Assembly (NCBI GenBank): GCA_016783885.1
Contig: JADHVR010000031.1
Span: forward strand, 1-42,475
Direction of reading: 5' to 3'
From: Bacteroidales bacterium
GTDB lineage: Bacteria; Bacteroidota; Bacteroidia; Bacteroidales; JAADJA01
DNA: 42,475 nt
Below the pieces are notes generated by a model. That model saw nothing but the letters and a program-made list of their open reading frames with translations. It searched no databases and was not told where the DNA came from. Both the position numbers and the translations under genes were made by a program. Of the stretch, positions 7,710-16,546 are shown in pieces; positions within the stretch are counted from its first letter, which is position 1, and each line of letters starts with the position of its first letter.

Positions 7710-9899
7710 ATGAAACTTGAACAAAAGACAAAAACCCAGTTGATAAATGAATTGAAGGAATTGCAAGAACGTATTGAACAGTTTGAAAAGAAATATAAAA
7801 CATTAGATTCCAATAAAAAAAGCGAACAGAATTATAAGACATTGTACTCGTTTTTCAGGTTAATGGTTGACAATGTTCCGGATATGATATGGGCTAAAGA
7901 TCTCGACGGACACTTTATTTTTGTTAATCAGGGAATATGCGACAAACTGTTGTACGCAAAAGATACAGATGAACCTATAGGCAAAACGGATATTTTCTTT
8001 GCACAAAGAGAAAGAGAGAAACATCCTGAAAATCCTGACTGGCATACTTTCGGGGAGATATGTGCCGACTCCGACTCAATCGTAATAAAAAGTAAGAAAC
8101 CTAAAAGATTTGATGAATTTGGTAATGTAAAAGGAGAATTTTTATATCTTGATGTTAATAAAGCACCTCTATGGGACGAAAACGGTAAAATGATTGGAAC
8201 GGTTGGAAGCGCAAGGGATGTAACCAAACAAAAACAAATTGAGGAGGAACAAAAAAGAGAGGAAAATCAGAAAAATGTTGTATATAAAATCGGTAATGCT
8301 GTTAATACTACCAAAGATTTGAATGAACTTTATACGGTAATCCGATTAGAATTGGATAGGGTTGTTGATACAACCAATCTTTATATTGCATTATATGATA
8401 AAGAAAACGATGAAATCACACTTCCGTATTTTATTGACGAAAAAGACCATTTTACTAAGTTTCCTGCAAAAAAATCGCTTACTGCCTATCTGATTAAAAG
8501 AAACAGATCTCTTCTACTTAAAGAAAATGATTTTTTAAAACTTACCGAATCGGGTGAAATTGAAATAATTGGTACTGTAGCAAAAGTCTGGCTTGGGATA
8601 CCTTTAAAAGTTAAAGATGAAACCATAGGCGCTCTTGTTGTTCAGAATTATCATAACGAAGATGCTTTCAGCGAAAAGGATCAGGAGTTAATGAAATTTA
8701 TTTCCAATCAAATTAGTATTTCGATAAGTCAGAAAAAAACAGAAATTGAATTAAAACATGCAAAAGAAAAAGCCGAAGAATCGGATAAGTTAAAAACTGC
8801 CTTCCTCGCCAATATGTCACATGAGATCAGGACACCAATGAATGCAATTATTGGGTTTTCCGAATTATTAAATGATCCTGATTTAACTATTGAAAACCAT
8901 GAGGAGTTTATCAGGCTCATTAATGAAAACAGCAAAATTCTTCTCAATCTCATTGAGGATATTATTGATGTTGCTAAAATTGAAGCAGAGCAAATTAAAA
9001 TTATTCAATCCACTTGTCAGGTAAACCAAATTCTTGATGAAATTAAAAATTATTACATAGATGAATTGGAAAATAATAAGCAAAAAGAAATTGAAATAAT
9101 TATTAATAAACAAAACATGGATGAAAGTTTTGCTATTATTACCGATCCGCTTAGATTCAGGCAAATTATGAATAATCTTGTCGGTAATGCCATTAAATTT
9201 ACTGATAAAGGTTATATTGAATTTGGATATAAAATTATAGATGATAATATTATTCAATTTTACATAAAAGATACAGGTATTGGTTTACCTCTTGACAAAA
9301 TCAATTTAATCTTTGAGCGATTTCGCCAGGCTGAGGAATCCAGCACAAAAGAATATGGCGGAACAGGCCTGGGTTTAACGATTTCCAAACGCTTGGCAGA
9401 AATGTTGGGTGGAACCATTTGGGTTGAGTCTGTATTACATGAAGGTAGCACTTTCTTTTTTAATCTTCCTCTAAAACTTATAAAAAGTGGTATTGAAATG
9501 AAACCTTTTGATAAACTTATCGATAAACATGAATGGTCAGATAAAATTATTTTAGTTGCAGAAGATGAAATTTCAAATTTTGAGCTTGTAAAGGCTGCAT
9601 TACAGAAAACTAATGTACAGATTTTACGGGCAAAAAATGGTATTGAAGCAGTGAGTATTTGTAAGGAAAATAATGATATTAACTTAGTGCTTATGGATAT
9701 AAGAATGCCTGAAATGAGTGGTTATGAGGCTACCCGAAAAATCAAGGCATTCAGGAGTAATTTGCCTATTATTTCCCTCACTGCTTATGCCATGGCTGAC
9801 GACAAGGATAAAAGCTTACAAGCAGGATGTAATGATTATATCTCAAAACCAATTAAACCACAGGAATTTATAAAAAAAATTAGCCGGTATTTATCATAA
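7710..9899 (+). CDS. Hybrid histidine kinase PAS-GAF-HisKA-HATPase-REC
   Basis: A soluble 729-residue sensor without membrane helices. In order it has a short N-terminal coiled coil (1-40), a PAS domain (about 48-180, with [20 protein letters not shown] and the closing GSARDVTKQ), a GAF domain (185-340), HisKA with the phosphorylated H371 in [10 protein letters not shown], HATPase (470-590; N box, [16 protein letters not shown]) and a C-terminal receiver (611-729, D663 in LMDIRMP, K713 in ISKPIKP). There is no output domain, so a separate Hpt or regulator must receive phosphate. I use the ATG at 7710 ([10 protein letters not shown]); the frame is open further upstream but only with a TTG. The paralogous kinase follows after 34 bp, probably in the same transcript. 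Confidence 0.94.
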   Translation: MKLEQKTKTQLINELKELQERIEQFEKKYKTLDSNKKSEQNYKTLYSFFRLMVDNVPDMIWAKDLDGHFIFVNQGICDKLLYAKDTDEPIGKTDIFFAQREREKHPENPDWHTFGEICADSDSIVIKSKKPKRFDEFGNVKGEFLYLDVNKAPLWDENGKMIGTVGSARDVTKQKQIEEEQKREENQKNVVYKIGNAVNTTKDLNELYTVIRLELDRVVDTTNLYIALYDKENDEITLPYFIDEKDHFTKFPAKKSLTAYLIKRNRSLLLKENDFLKLTESGEIEIIGTVAKVWLGIPLKVKDETIGALVVQNYHNEDAFSEKDQELMKFISNQISISISQKKTEIELKHAKEKAEESDKLKTAFLANMSHEIRTPMNAIIGFSELLNDPDLTIENHEEFIRLINENSKILLNLIEDIIDVAKIEAEQIKIIQSTCQVNQILDEIKNYYIDELENNKQKEIEIIINKQNMDESFAIITDPLRFRQIMNNLVGNAIKFTDKGYIEFGYKIIDDNIIQFYIKDTGIGLPLDKINLIFERFRQAEESSTKEYGGTGLGLTISKRLAEMLGGTIWVESVLHEGSTFFFNLPLKLIKSGIEMKPFDKLIDKHEWSDKIILVAEDEISNFELVKAALQKTNVQILRAKNGIEAVSICKENNDINLVLMDIRMPEMSGYEATRKIKAFRSNLPIISLTAYAMADDKDKSLQAGCNDYISKPIKPQEFIKKISRYLS

Positions 9900-9933
9900 T
9901 GGCTTAGAAATTTATCACATTGGTTTTTTTAAA

Positions 9934-11808
9934 ATGATCAGGATAAACTATCATATTAAAGTGTTTTTATTATACTTGATTTTTATTTTATGTTTATTGC
10001 CGTTAAATTCGATTTTTGCATCGCCCGAAGTAATAGCAGGCAAACATGAGATAGGCAGTTTATTAAAAAAGCTTCCACTTGCCAAATCAAATGAACGAGT
10101 TGATATTCTGATTGAATTGTCAAATCAATACCTTTCATTTTTAATTGTTGCCCTGATTTTTATGTTTGCTTTATTAATGTTATACAGGCAAAAGAAAAAA
10201 GCAAATATCCTTCTTGGAGAGAAAAATGAAGAAATTCTTAAGTTGGATAAAATAATTAAAGATATAAATAAAACTGTAACGGAAAGCGAAGATCGGTTCA
10301 GTTGCATAGTGCGGAAAATGCCGGTAATGATTGATGCTTTTGATGAAAAAGGGTTGATTGTTTTTTGGAATAAAGAATGTGAAAGAATTACCGGCTATAC
10401 TGCTGATGAAATGATTGAAAATCCGGATGCTATGAAACTGCTTTATCCTGATAAGAAATATAGGGAAGAACTTGAGAAAGATTCAGGAAAAATCGGGTTT
10501 ACATACCGCGAACAAGAAACCAAATTAACTTGTAAGGATGGTTCTAAAAGAATCATATCGTGGTCGAGTGTTACATCTACAGCACTGATTAAGGGTTGGC
10601 GCGAATGGGCTGTGGGTATTGATGTTACTCAAAGAAGAAAAGCAGAGCATGTGCTAAGACAAGCAAAAATTGAAGCAGAAGAATCTGATAAACAAAAAAC
10701 AGTTTTTCTTGCTAATATGTCGCACGAAATCAGAACTCCAATGAATTCGATTATTGGCTTTGCAAACTTACTTACAGAACCTGAGATTAAACCGGTGAAA
10801 AAAGATGAATATCTTGATCACATTATACGAAGTGGCAATTCCCTTTTAAATCTTATTAATGATATTATTGATATATCGAAAATAGAGGACGGTCAGCTAA
10901 ATATTCGAAAAGAGCGTTGTCAGATCAGCTCGATTATTAATGCATTATTTTCGTCGTTTAAGGAGAGAAGAAAAGACGATATAACTAATGTGGAATTGAG
11001 ATTGAACCTTCCTGCAAACCATGAAAATCATTACTGTTATACCGATTCGTTACGCTTTCAGCAGATTTTATCAAACCTGATCAGTAATGCAATTAAATTT
11101 ACAGAACAAGGGTATATCGAAATAGGGTATATTGTTAGCAAGAAACAGGATAAATCGGTATTTGAATTTTTTGTAAAAGATACTGGCATTGGTATTCCAA
11201 AAGACAAGCTGGATTTAGTTTTCGACAGGTTCAGACAAATTAAAGATCCTCATACAAAAAAACACAGTGGAACAGGATTAGGATTAACAATTTCGAAACG
11301 TTTGGTTGAGTTATTGGGCGGAACAATTATGGTAGATTCAGCTATTGATAAAGGTTCAACATTCTATTTTACTTTTCCTTTTGAAACGGCAGAAAAGGAA
11401 GAAAGTCAGGAACCGAAGCCTTTTAGTTCTTCTAAATATAACTGGGAGGATAAAACCATTCTTATTGCTGAAGATGAAAATTCGAATTATGAATTACTAA
11501 AAGCATCGATTAAAAAAACTAATATCAAAATTATCAGGGCAATGAATGGGGAGGAAGCAGTTGATCTTGTTAAGAAAAATAAGGAAATAGATATTATTCT
11601 GATGGATATCAGAATGCCGAAAATGGATGGCTATGAAGCCACACGACTTATTAAATCATTCAGGAAAGATTTACCGATTATTTCAATAACTGCTTTTGCC
11701 ATGTCGGAAGACGAATCGAAAAGCTTAGAAGCCGGCTGTGATATGTATATTTCCAAACCCATCCGTCCTGGTAAAATTTTAACCCTGCTTAATGAATTTA
11801 TCAAATAG
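9934..11808 (+). CDS. Hybrid histidine kinase with truncated sensor region
   Basis: This 624-residue kinase starts with a signal peptide (1-30, ending SIFAS), a very short external stretch (31-67), one membrane helix (about 68-85), a coiled coil, PAS (about 115-235), HisKA (H264 in [10 protein letters not shown]), HATPase (350-485, [15 protein letters not shown]) and a receiver (506-624, D558, K608). The stretch after the signal peptide (SLLKKLPLAKSNERVDILIE) resembles the cap that precedes TPR repeats in Bacteroidota TPR sensors, compare SLKNRLNEADELSKIEILNE in the cyclase at 2473-4407. Here the TPR array itself is missing and the cap runs straight into the helix. The kinase core and receiver closely resemble the preceding gene, which suggests a duplication with exchanged front ends. 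Confidence 0.93.
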   Translation: MIRINYHIKVFLLYLIFILCLLPLNSIFASPEVIAGKHEIGSLLKKLPLAKSNERVDILIELSNQYLSFLIVALIFMFALLMLYRQKKKANILLGEKNEEILKLDKIIKDINKTVTESEDRFSCIVRKMPVMIDAFDEKGLIVFWNKECERITGYTADEMIENPDAMKLLYPDKKYREELEKDSGKIGFTYREQETKLTCKDGSKRIISWSSVTSTALIKGWREWAVGIDVTQRRKAEHVLRQAKIEAEESDKQKTVFLANMSHEIRTPMNSIIGFANLLTEPEIKPVKKDEYLDHIIRSGNSLLNLINDIIDISKIEDGQLNIRKERCQISSIINALFSSFKERRKDDITNVELRLNLPANHENHYCYTDSLRFQQILSNLISNAIKFTEQGYIEIGYIVSKKQDKSVFEFFVKDTGIGIPKDKLDLVFDRFRQIKDPHTKKHSGTGLGLTISKRLVELLGGTIMVDSAIDKGSTFYFTFPFETAEKEESQEPKPFSSSKYNWEDKTILIAEDENSNYELLKASIKKTNIKIIRAMNGEEAVDLVKKNKEIDIILMDIRMPKMDGYEATRLIKSFRKDLPIISITAFAMSEDESKSLEAGCDMYISKPIRPGKILTLLNEFIK

Positions 11809-11818
11809 AATTAAGTTT

Positions 11819-13336
11819 TTATGGAAGTTTTGCCCAATCAGGAAAAACACCCGGCTGAATATCGAAAACATAAGTTCCGAAAAACCATGTGGCAAGTGAA
11901 ATGATTACAACTCCTATAAGGTTTAGTATTAGCCCTGTTTTTGCCATGTCCATAATCCTTATCTTGCCGGTTCCGAAAATGATAGCATTCGGAGGTGTTG
12001 CAACAGGAAGCATAAAAGCCATTGAACCCGATAATGTGGCAGGTAGCATAAACAGCAATGGATTCATTTCGGTAGCAATTGCCAAACCGGCTAATATCGG
12101 TAGCAGCATTTCGGTAGTGGCTGTGTTTGATGTTAATTCGGTTAAAAATGTCATCATAAAGCAAATAGCTGCAATTACCAACAAAGGATGAAAAGAGCTT
12201 ACAAAATCCAATTGGTTGCCGAACCATATCGAAAGTCCTGACTCTTTAAATCCACTTGCCAAAGCAAATCCGCCTCCAAAAAGTAATACAATATTCCATG
12301 GAATTTTTGATGCGGTTTTCCAGTCCATTAATTTACCACCTTTTTCAACCTGCGACGGAATAAAGAAAAGAATGACCGACATCATTATAGCAACCGTTCC
12401 GTCATTGATATATTCGGGATTTGGAAATAGTGAAGACCATCCTGGAATCTTAAAAGCACCAATCATAATATCTGAACGGGTTAACCATAAAAAGGCTAAT
12501 ATAATGAAATCTGTAAAAATTATTTTTTCTTCGAAAGTGGTTTTTCCAAGTGATAAGTATTGCTGCCTGAATGTATCGATATGGATATTCTTCCAGTTTT
12601 TTTGTTTCGGTTTGAACCTGTAATAAAGATAAAACCAAACAATTATAAAAAACACAACACTTACCGGAAAAGCAAAAAAGAACCAGTTGGCAAAAGAAAT
12701 CTCAGGAGCTTCAGGGAACATTATCTGAAAAATCCTGCTGAATGATAAATTTGGCGGAGTGCCTACTAATGTTGCTATTCCTCCTATTGAAGCGCTATAT
12801 GCAACTCCTAACAATAGCCCTATCGAATATTTCCTTGTATCTTTTTTGCCTAATATTTCTTCAAGTTTTTGAATTATTGAAATAAGAATAGGAACCATCA
12901 TCATAGCTGTGGCAGTATTTGAAATCCACATTGAGAGAAAAGCTGTTGCAAGCATAAGTCCTAATAAAATTCTTCCATGACTGATCCCTGTAAACATCAA
13001 TATTTTAAGAGCTATCCTTTTATGAACATTCCATTTTTGCATAGCCAATGCAATAAGGAATCCTCCTATAAAGAGGAAGATAACATGGTTGAAATAAGTG
13101 GCTGAAACATCCTTCCCGTTCATTATTCCGAATAAAGGAAATAAAACAACAGGAATAAGCGAAGTAACAGCAAGAGGAATAACTTCGGTAATCCAAAGAA
13201 TTGCCATTAATAAAGCTACTGCAAGAGTATAAGTTACTTCAGGATGTCCCGGTTCGAGATTACCAAACAGAACAATAATTAAAAACAAACTAAGCCCGCC
13301 AAAAAAGCCTATGTAAAATTTGAGATTGAGTTTCAT
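11819..13336 (-). CDS. SLC13/DASS family sodium:anion symporter
   Basis: A polytopic 505-residue carrier with the two inverted-repeat SNT signatures that form the Na+/substrate site in DASS proteins: SNTATAMMMVPI (139-150) and SNTATTEMLLPI (403-414). The TPPN motifs (about 195 in LVGTPPN and about 448 in VATPPN) are also present. Likely substrates are C4-dicarboxylates, citrate, sulfate or phosphate; the sequence does not settle which. It lies alone on the minus strand, 10 bp from the end of the converging kinase, so no terminator fits between them. Its upstream region carries an inverted repeat (13355-13433). Length is normal for bacterial members. Confidence 0.93.
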   Translation of the reverse strand: MKLNLKFYIGFFGGLSLFLIIVLFGNLEPGHPEVTYTLAVALLMAILWITEVIPLAVTSLIPVVLFPLFGIMNGKDVSATYFNHVIFLFIGGFLIALAMQKWNVHKRIALKILMFTGISHGRILLGLMLATAFLSMWISNTATAMMMVPILISIIQKLEEILGKKDTRKYSIGLLLGVAYSASIGGIATLVGTPPNLSFSRIFQIMFPEAPEISFANWFFFAFPVSVVFFIIVWFYLYYRFKPKQKNWKNIHIDTFRQQYLSLGKTTFEEKIIFTDFIILAFLWLTRSDIMIGAFKIPGWSSLFPNPEYINDGTVAIMMSVILFFIPSQVEKGGKLMDWKTASKIPWNIVLLFGGGFALASGFKESGLSIWFGNQLDFVSSFHPLLVIAAICFMMTFLTELTSNTATTEMLLPILAGLAIATEMNPLLFMLPATLSGSMAFMLPVATPPNAIIFGTGKIRIMDMAKTGLILNLIGVVIISLATWFFGTYVFDIQPGVFPDWAKLP

Positions 13337-13354
13337 TGAGAAATCTGTGATTGA

Positions 13355-13433
13355 GACCTGACAGGTTTTATTAATTGACTACTTGTCAGATTGATACATT
13401 ATAAACATATTAGTAAGTTAAACCTGTCAGGTC
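13355..13433. repeat. 14-bp perfect inverted repeat around a 51-bp AT-rich core
   Basis: GACCTGACAGGTTT (13355-13368) and its exact complement AAACCTGTCAGGTC (13420-13433) bound an AT-rich core of 51 bp. The element lies between the divergent symporter and carbamate kinase genes, so it is not a shared terminator. The layout suggests a small MITE- or REP-like element or an operator. No target-site duplication is evident. Confidence 0.6.
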
Positions 13434-13569
13434 TTTTATATTAGAAAAGGCTCTAAATTATAAAAAAAATATGATTTTTATCTGCGTTTTTCAGCGAAGA
13501 TCAACGTCTGTTAATTTTCAAAGCACCAAAATTATGAAATTCATTCAAATTATCAATGATTTTTTGTTA

Positions 13570-13577
13570 TAGCTTTG
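13570..13577 (+). promoter_or_regulatory. Putative -7 box of arcC operon
   Basis: TAGCTTTG is a perfect TAnnTTTG element. Transcription would start near 13584, giving a short leader before the ATG at 13601. No clear TTTG element lies 19-21 nt upstream. Confidence 0.4.
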
Positions 13578-13600
13578 CGACATAATTATATCGGAAAATT

Positions 13601-14545
13601 ATGAATAAGCTTGCAGTAGTTGCATTTGGTGGAAATGCCCTTATCTTAAACGGACAATCGGGAACAATAGACGAACAGGAAAAAAATGCTTATGAGGCAA
13701 GTAAGAATCTTTTGAATTTATTAACAAGAGATTATGATATTGTAATAACTCATGGTAATGGTCCGCAGGTCGGTAATATTTTGTTATCGGATATTGCGGG
13801 ACACAAAATGCACGGCTTGCCGCAAATGCCATTAGATATTTGTGTGGCATATTCACAGGGATTTATTGGTTATATGTTTGAACAGCAATTAAGAAACGTA
13901 CTTGAAGCCAATGATATGAACCGTGATATTATTATCATTATAACACAAGTGTTGGTTAATAAAGATGATCCTGCATTTCAAAATCCTGTTAAACCAATCG
14001 GTCCTTATTATACAAAAGAGGAAGCCGATAAAATTATGAAGCAAACTGAATCGAAATTCGCTAAAGACCCGCGTGGCAGGGGCTGGCGTAAGGTAGTAGC
14101 TTCACCAAAACCTCTTGTCATCAGTAATAAAAAATCAATAGAGCAGTTAGCACGAAACGGGCAAATAGTAATAGCAGTTGGCGGTGGCGGGATTCCTGCT
14201 TTTTATGTTGGACCGAATAAATTACAGGGAATTGATGCAGTTATTGACAAAGACCTCGCCTCCGCACTTTTAGCCAAACAAATCGGAGCTGACAGGCTGT
14301 TTATACTTACGGATGTGGCAAAAGTGTGCCTTAATTTCAATACTCCACAGGAAAAAACAATTGACAGGATGAATATTGCTGAGGCGAAAAAGTATCTAAA
14401 TGAAGGACAATTTGCAGAGGGCAGCATGGCACCGAAAATCAGAGCGGCAATTGATTTTGTTGAAAATACCGGCAAAGATGTCATCATCACTAAAACTACA
14501 TTGTTAGGTGTGGATGACGGCGGAACGAGAGTAGTATTTGTTTAG
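13601..14545 (+). CDS. arcC: Carbamate kinase
   Basis: This 314-residue amino acid kinase family enzyme transfers phosphate from carbamoyl phosphate to ADP, giving ATP, CO2 and ammonia, the energy-yielding last step of the arginine deiminase route. The N-terminal AFGGNALI loop, HGNGPQVGNILLSD (about 55-68), AVGGGGIPAF (about 198-207) and the K-D-L-A-S segment near 220 are characteristic. Length is normal (about 310). Ornithine carbamoyltransferase and a GroES-like gene follow on the same strand. Arginine deiminase (arcA) and an arginine/ornithine antiporter (arcD) are not in the window. The pathway may thus begin from citrulline or from an unlinked arcA. Confidence 0.96.
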   Translation: MNKLAVVAFGGNALILNGQSGTIDEQEKNAYEASKNLLNLLTRDYDIVITHGNGPQVGNILLSDIAGHKMHGLPQMPLDICVAYSQGFIGYMFEQQLRNVLEANDMNRDIIIIITQVLVNKDDPAFQNPVKPIGPYYTKEEADKIMKQTESKFAKDPRGRGWRKVVASPKPLVISNKKSIEQLARNGQIVIAVGGGGIPAFYVGPNKLQGIDAVIDKDLASALLAKQIGADRLFILTDVAKVCLNFNTPQEKTIDRMNIAEAKKYLNEGQFAEGSMAPKIRAAIDFVENTGKDVIITKTTLLGVDDGGTRVVFV

Positions 14546-14603
14546 GGAATAGTGGAAATAGGGGGAATAAGGGAAATAAAGTAAATAAAGGACATAACAA
14601 TCA

Positions 14604-14728
14604 TAAATCGTAAATCAAAAATCGTAAATTAAAAATCGTAAATCAAAAATCGTAAATTAAAAATCGTAAATCAAAAATCGTAAATCGTAAATCAAAAATC
14701 GTAAATCGTAAATCAAAAATCGTAAATA
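14604..14728. repeat. Tandem A-rich 7/14-bp repeat between arcC and OTC genes
   Basis: The block is built from two units: a 14-mer TAAATCAAAAATCG (with variant TAAATTAAAAATCG) and a 7-mer TAAATCG. The order from 14604 is 7, 14, 14, 14, 14, 14, 7, 14, 7, 14 and a partial TAAATA. In the first five 14-mers the C and T variants alternate strictly (C,T,C,T,C). The block ends 8 bp before the OTC start codon, so it forms the untranslated leader of that gene. Copy number may vary by slippage and could tune translation or spacing. Confidence 0.9.
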
Positions 14729-14736
14729 ATTTAGGT

Positions 14737-15738
14737 ATGGCTTATAATCTTAGAAACAGACATTATTTAAAACTTCTGGATTTTACTCCAAAAGAAATTC
14801 AGTTTTTATTAGATCTTTCATTCGATCTGAAAAAAGCAAAATATGCAGGTACCGAGCAGCAAAGACTAAAAGGGAAAAATATAGCCCTTATCTTCGAAAA
14901 ATCATCAACACGTACGAGGTGTGCATTTGAAGTGGCAGCTTACGATCAGGGTGCAAGGGTTACATATCTCGGACCTTCAGGTTCACAAATTGGTTACAAA
15001 GAAACCATGAAAGATACTGCACGTGTTCTCGGACGTATGTACGACGGCATCGAGTACCGCGGCTTTGGACAAAAAATTGTTGAAGAATTAGCTGAATACG
15101 CAAGAGTGCCGGTTTGGAACGGTTTGACCGATGAATATCATCCGACACAAATATTAGCTGATTTTATGACCATGCTGGAACATTCGGATAAAACGATAAA
15201 TAAAATTTCTTATGCCTATCTTGGCGATGCCAGGAATAATGTGGGTAATTCGTTATTAGTTGGTGCAGCTAAAATGGGAATGGATTTCAGGGCTGTGGCG
15301 CCTAAGTCGGGACAGCCGGAAAAAGAACTCGTAAATCAGTGCTTGGAAATTGCTAAAACAACCGGCGCAAAAATTACTATCACCGATAATGTTGAGGAAG
15401 GAGTGAAGGGTGTTGATTTTCTTTATACCGATGTGTGGCTCTCAATGGGTGAGGACCCTGCAATGTGGGGAAACAGGATCAAAGAAATGCTTCCTTACCA
15501 GGTAAATAAAGAATTCCTTGAAAAAACCGGTAACCCAAATGTGAAATTCCTGCATTGCTTACCGGCGTTCCACAATAGGGATACTAAAGTAGGGGAGGAG
15601 ATATACCGGAAATACGGCGTTGATGCTATGGAAGTAACAGAAGAGGTTTTTGAGTCGGAAGCTTCCATTGTTTTTGATGAGGCTGAAAACAGGCTGCATA
15701 CTATAAAGGCTGTGATGGTGGCTACTCTTGGGGATTGA
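14737..15738 (+). CDS. argF: Ornithine carbamoyltransferase, ArcB/ArgF type
   Basis: A 333-residue enzyme interconverting ornithine plus carbamoyl phosphate and citrulline. Carbamoyl-phosphate residues are in STRTR (57-61) and HPTQ (135-138). Ornithine is bound by D232 and SMG (236-238), and the catalytic HCLP loop is at 273-276. The sequence follows the enterobacterial ArgF/ArcB type. It is not the shorter N-acetyl- or N-succinyl-ornithine transferase that many Bacteroidota use for arginine synthesis. Together with the upstream carbamate kinase this argues for a catabolic (arcB-like) role, though that is inference. The start codon follows directly on the tandem repeat at 14604-14728. A GroES-like gene begins 51 bp downstream. 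Confidence 0.96.
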   Translation: MAYNLRNRHYLKLLDFTPKEIQFLLDLSFDLKKAKYAGTEQQRLKGKNIALIFEKSSTRTRCAFEVAAYDQGARVTYLGPSGSQIGYKETMKDTARVLGRMYDGIEYRGFGQKIVEELAEYARVPVWNGLTDEYHPTQILADFMTMLEHSDKTINKISYAYLGDARNNVGNSLLVGAAKMGMDFRAVAPKSGQPEKELVNQCLEIAKTTGAKITITDNVEEGVKGVDFLYTDVWLSMGEDPAMWGNRIKEMLPYQVNKEFLEKTGNPNVKFLHCLPAFHNRDTKVGEEIYRKYGVDAMEVTEEVFESEASIVFDEAENRLHTIKAVMVATLGD

Positions 15739-15789
15739 TTATTAAATTTTAAAATTTAACTTATAACAAATAACAATTAACATTCAAGA

Positions 15790-16173
15790 ATGGAACTTAC
15801 AAAAGATAACAGGCTAAGAAATCTAATTGTTGTAGGCGATAGGTTATTGATTAAACCCGTTACTCATTCTTCAAAAAGCAAAGGAGGACTTTTTCTTCCA
15901 CCCGGTTATAAAGAGAAAGAGGACGTTCAGTCGGGTTATGTGATAAAGGTTGGTCCCGGCTATCCGATACCTGTTCCTGCTGATGATGCTGACGAACCCT
16001 GGAAAAAAGTGGACGAGAAAATAAAATATATTCCATTACAGGCGCAGGAAGGCGACCTTGCTATTTTTATGCAAAAAGGCGCTGTTGAAATAATGTACGA
16101 AGGAGAAAAATATTTTATCGTGCCTCAACATTCTATTTTACTGCTGGAACGGGATGATTCGTTGTTTGAATGA
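15790..16173 (+). CDS. GroES-like co-chaperonin family protein
   Basis: The 127-residue protein begins with the GroES beta-barrel pattern (LIVVGDRLLIKPVT) and a mobile-loop-like segment SKGGLFLPPG, followed by SGYVIKVGPGYPIP. It ends in a typical barrel closure (YFIVPQHSILLLERDD). It is longer than GroES (about 95 residues) because of an inserted acidic loop (about 58-75, PADDADEPWKKVDEKI). This divergent GroES-like family occurs in Bacteroidota alongside the true groES-groEL pair. No groEL gene adjoins it here. The gene is probably the third of the arcC operon, so assistance in folding or assembly of these enzymes is conceivable but unproven. Confidence 0.85.
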   Translation: MELTKDNRLRNLIVVGDRLLIKPVTHSSKSKGGLFLPPGYKEKEDVQSGYVIKVGPGYPIPVPADDADEPWKKVDEKIKYIPLQAQEGDLAIFMQKGAVEIMYEGEKYFIVPQHSILLLERDDSLFE

Positions 16174-16215
16174 TTTCTGCTTCAGGCATGGACACTTGAA
16201 ATAATTGGGCTGATT

Positions 16216-16342
16216 CGGATTTGTAATCCGAATTGAAATAAGCATTGGATTTATAATCCGCTTTTCCTGCCGGGGATTATAAATCCTCGTTTCTATTTTC
16301 TTTCGGATTAGCCTGCTCACATTCCGGCGCATCAATCCGAAA
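16216..16342. repeat. REP-like palindrome cluster (GGATT...AATCC)
   Basis: Three near-identical palindromes occur within 71 bp: CGGATTTGTAATCCG (16216-16230), GGATTTATAATCCG (16247-16260) and GGATTATAAATCC (16274-16286). They are followed by a wider stem, TTTCGGATT (16301-16309) with AATCCGAAA (16334-16342). Clustered short palindromes of this kind are typical of REP elements moved by RAYT (IS200-like) transposases, but no such gene is in the window. They may also act as the 3' end structure of the arcC operon. Confidence 0.6.
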
Positions 16343-16470
16343 GAGCTTTTGGGTGAATATCAGCATACTTATATCCTCTGTTCTTTGCGTTGTTTTGAGA
16401 TTTTCTTTGGGAACTTTGCGAGAAAGAAAGAATCCGGTACATCAAAATATTATTTAGCCATTTATATAGT

Positions 16471-16501
16471 TTTGATATCAATATATTTTGTTATATATTT
16501 G
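16471..16501 (+). promoter_or_regulatory. Promoter of T9SS cargo gene
   Basis: TTTG (16471-16474), a 19-nt spacer and TATATTTG (16494-16501) match the Bacteroidota promoter consensus exactly. The start site is expected near 16508, giving a leader of about 39 nt before the ATG at 16547. This supports that ATG over the upstream in-frame TTG at 16529. Confidence 0.6.
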
Positions 16502-16546
16502 CAAATACTAAAATCGGTTTAATAAATATTGTATAAAATTAATGTT

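Larger units (their letters stand above)
16174..16546. other. Gene-free 373-bp spacer
   Basis: No coding potential is convincing. The left half (16216-16342) holds a cluster of GGATT/AATCC palindromes. The right end holds a strong TTTG/TATATTTG promoter for the T9SS cargo gene. Bases 16343-16440 show only an unremarkable C/T-rich stretch. Confidence 0.7.

Noticed and set aside
11838-12227. 129-residue minus-strand frame inside the symporter gene
   Set aside because: It is out of frame within a gene with clear DASS motifs and shows no family resemblance.
14604-14728. CRISPR-like array
   Set aside because: Units of 7 and 14 bp are directly adjacent, with no unique spacers and no cas genes; this is a simple tandem repeat.
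16529-16546. Upstream start for the T9SS cargo protein
   Set aside because: The codon is TTG and the six extra residues precede a complete signal peptide that begins at the ATG at 16547.
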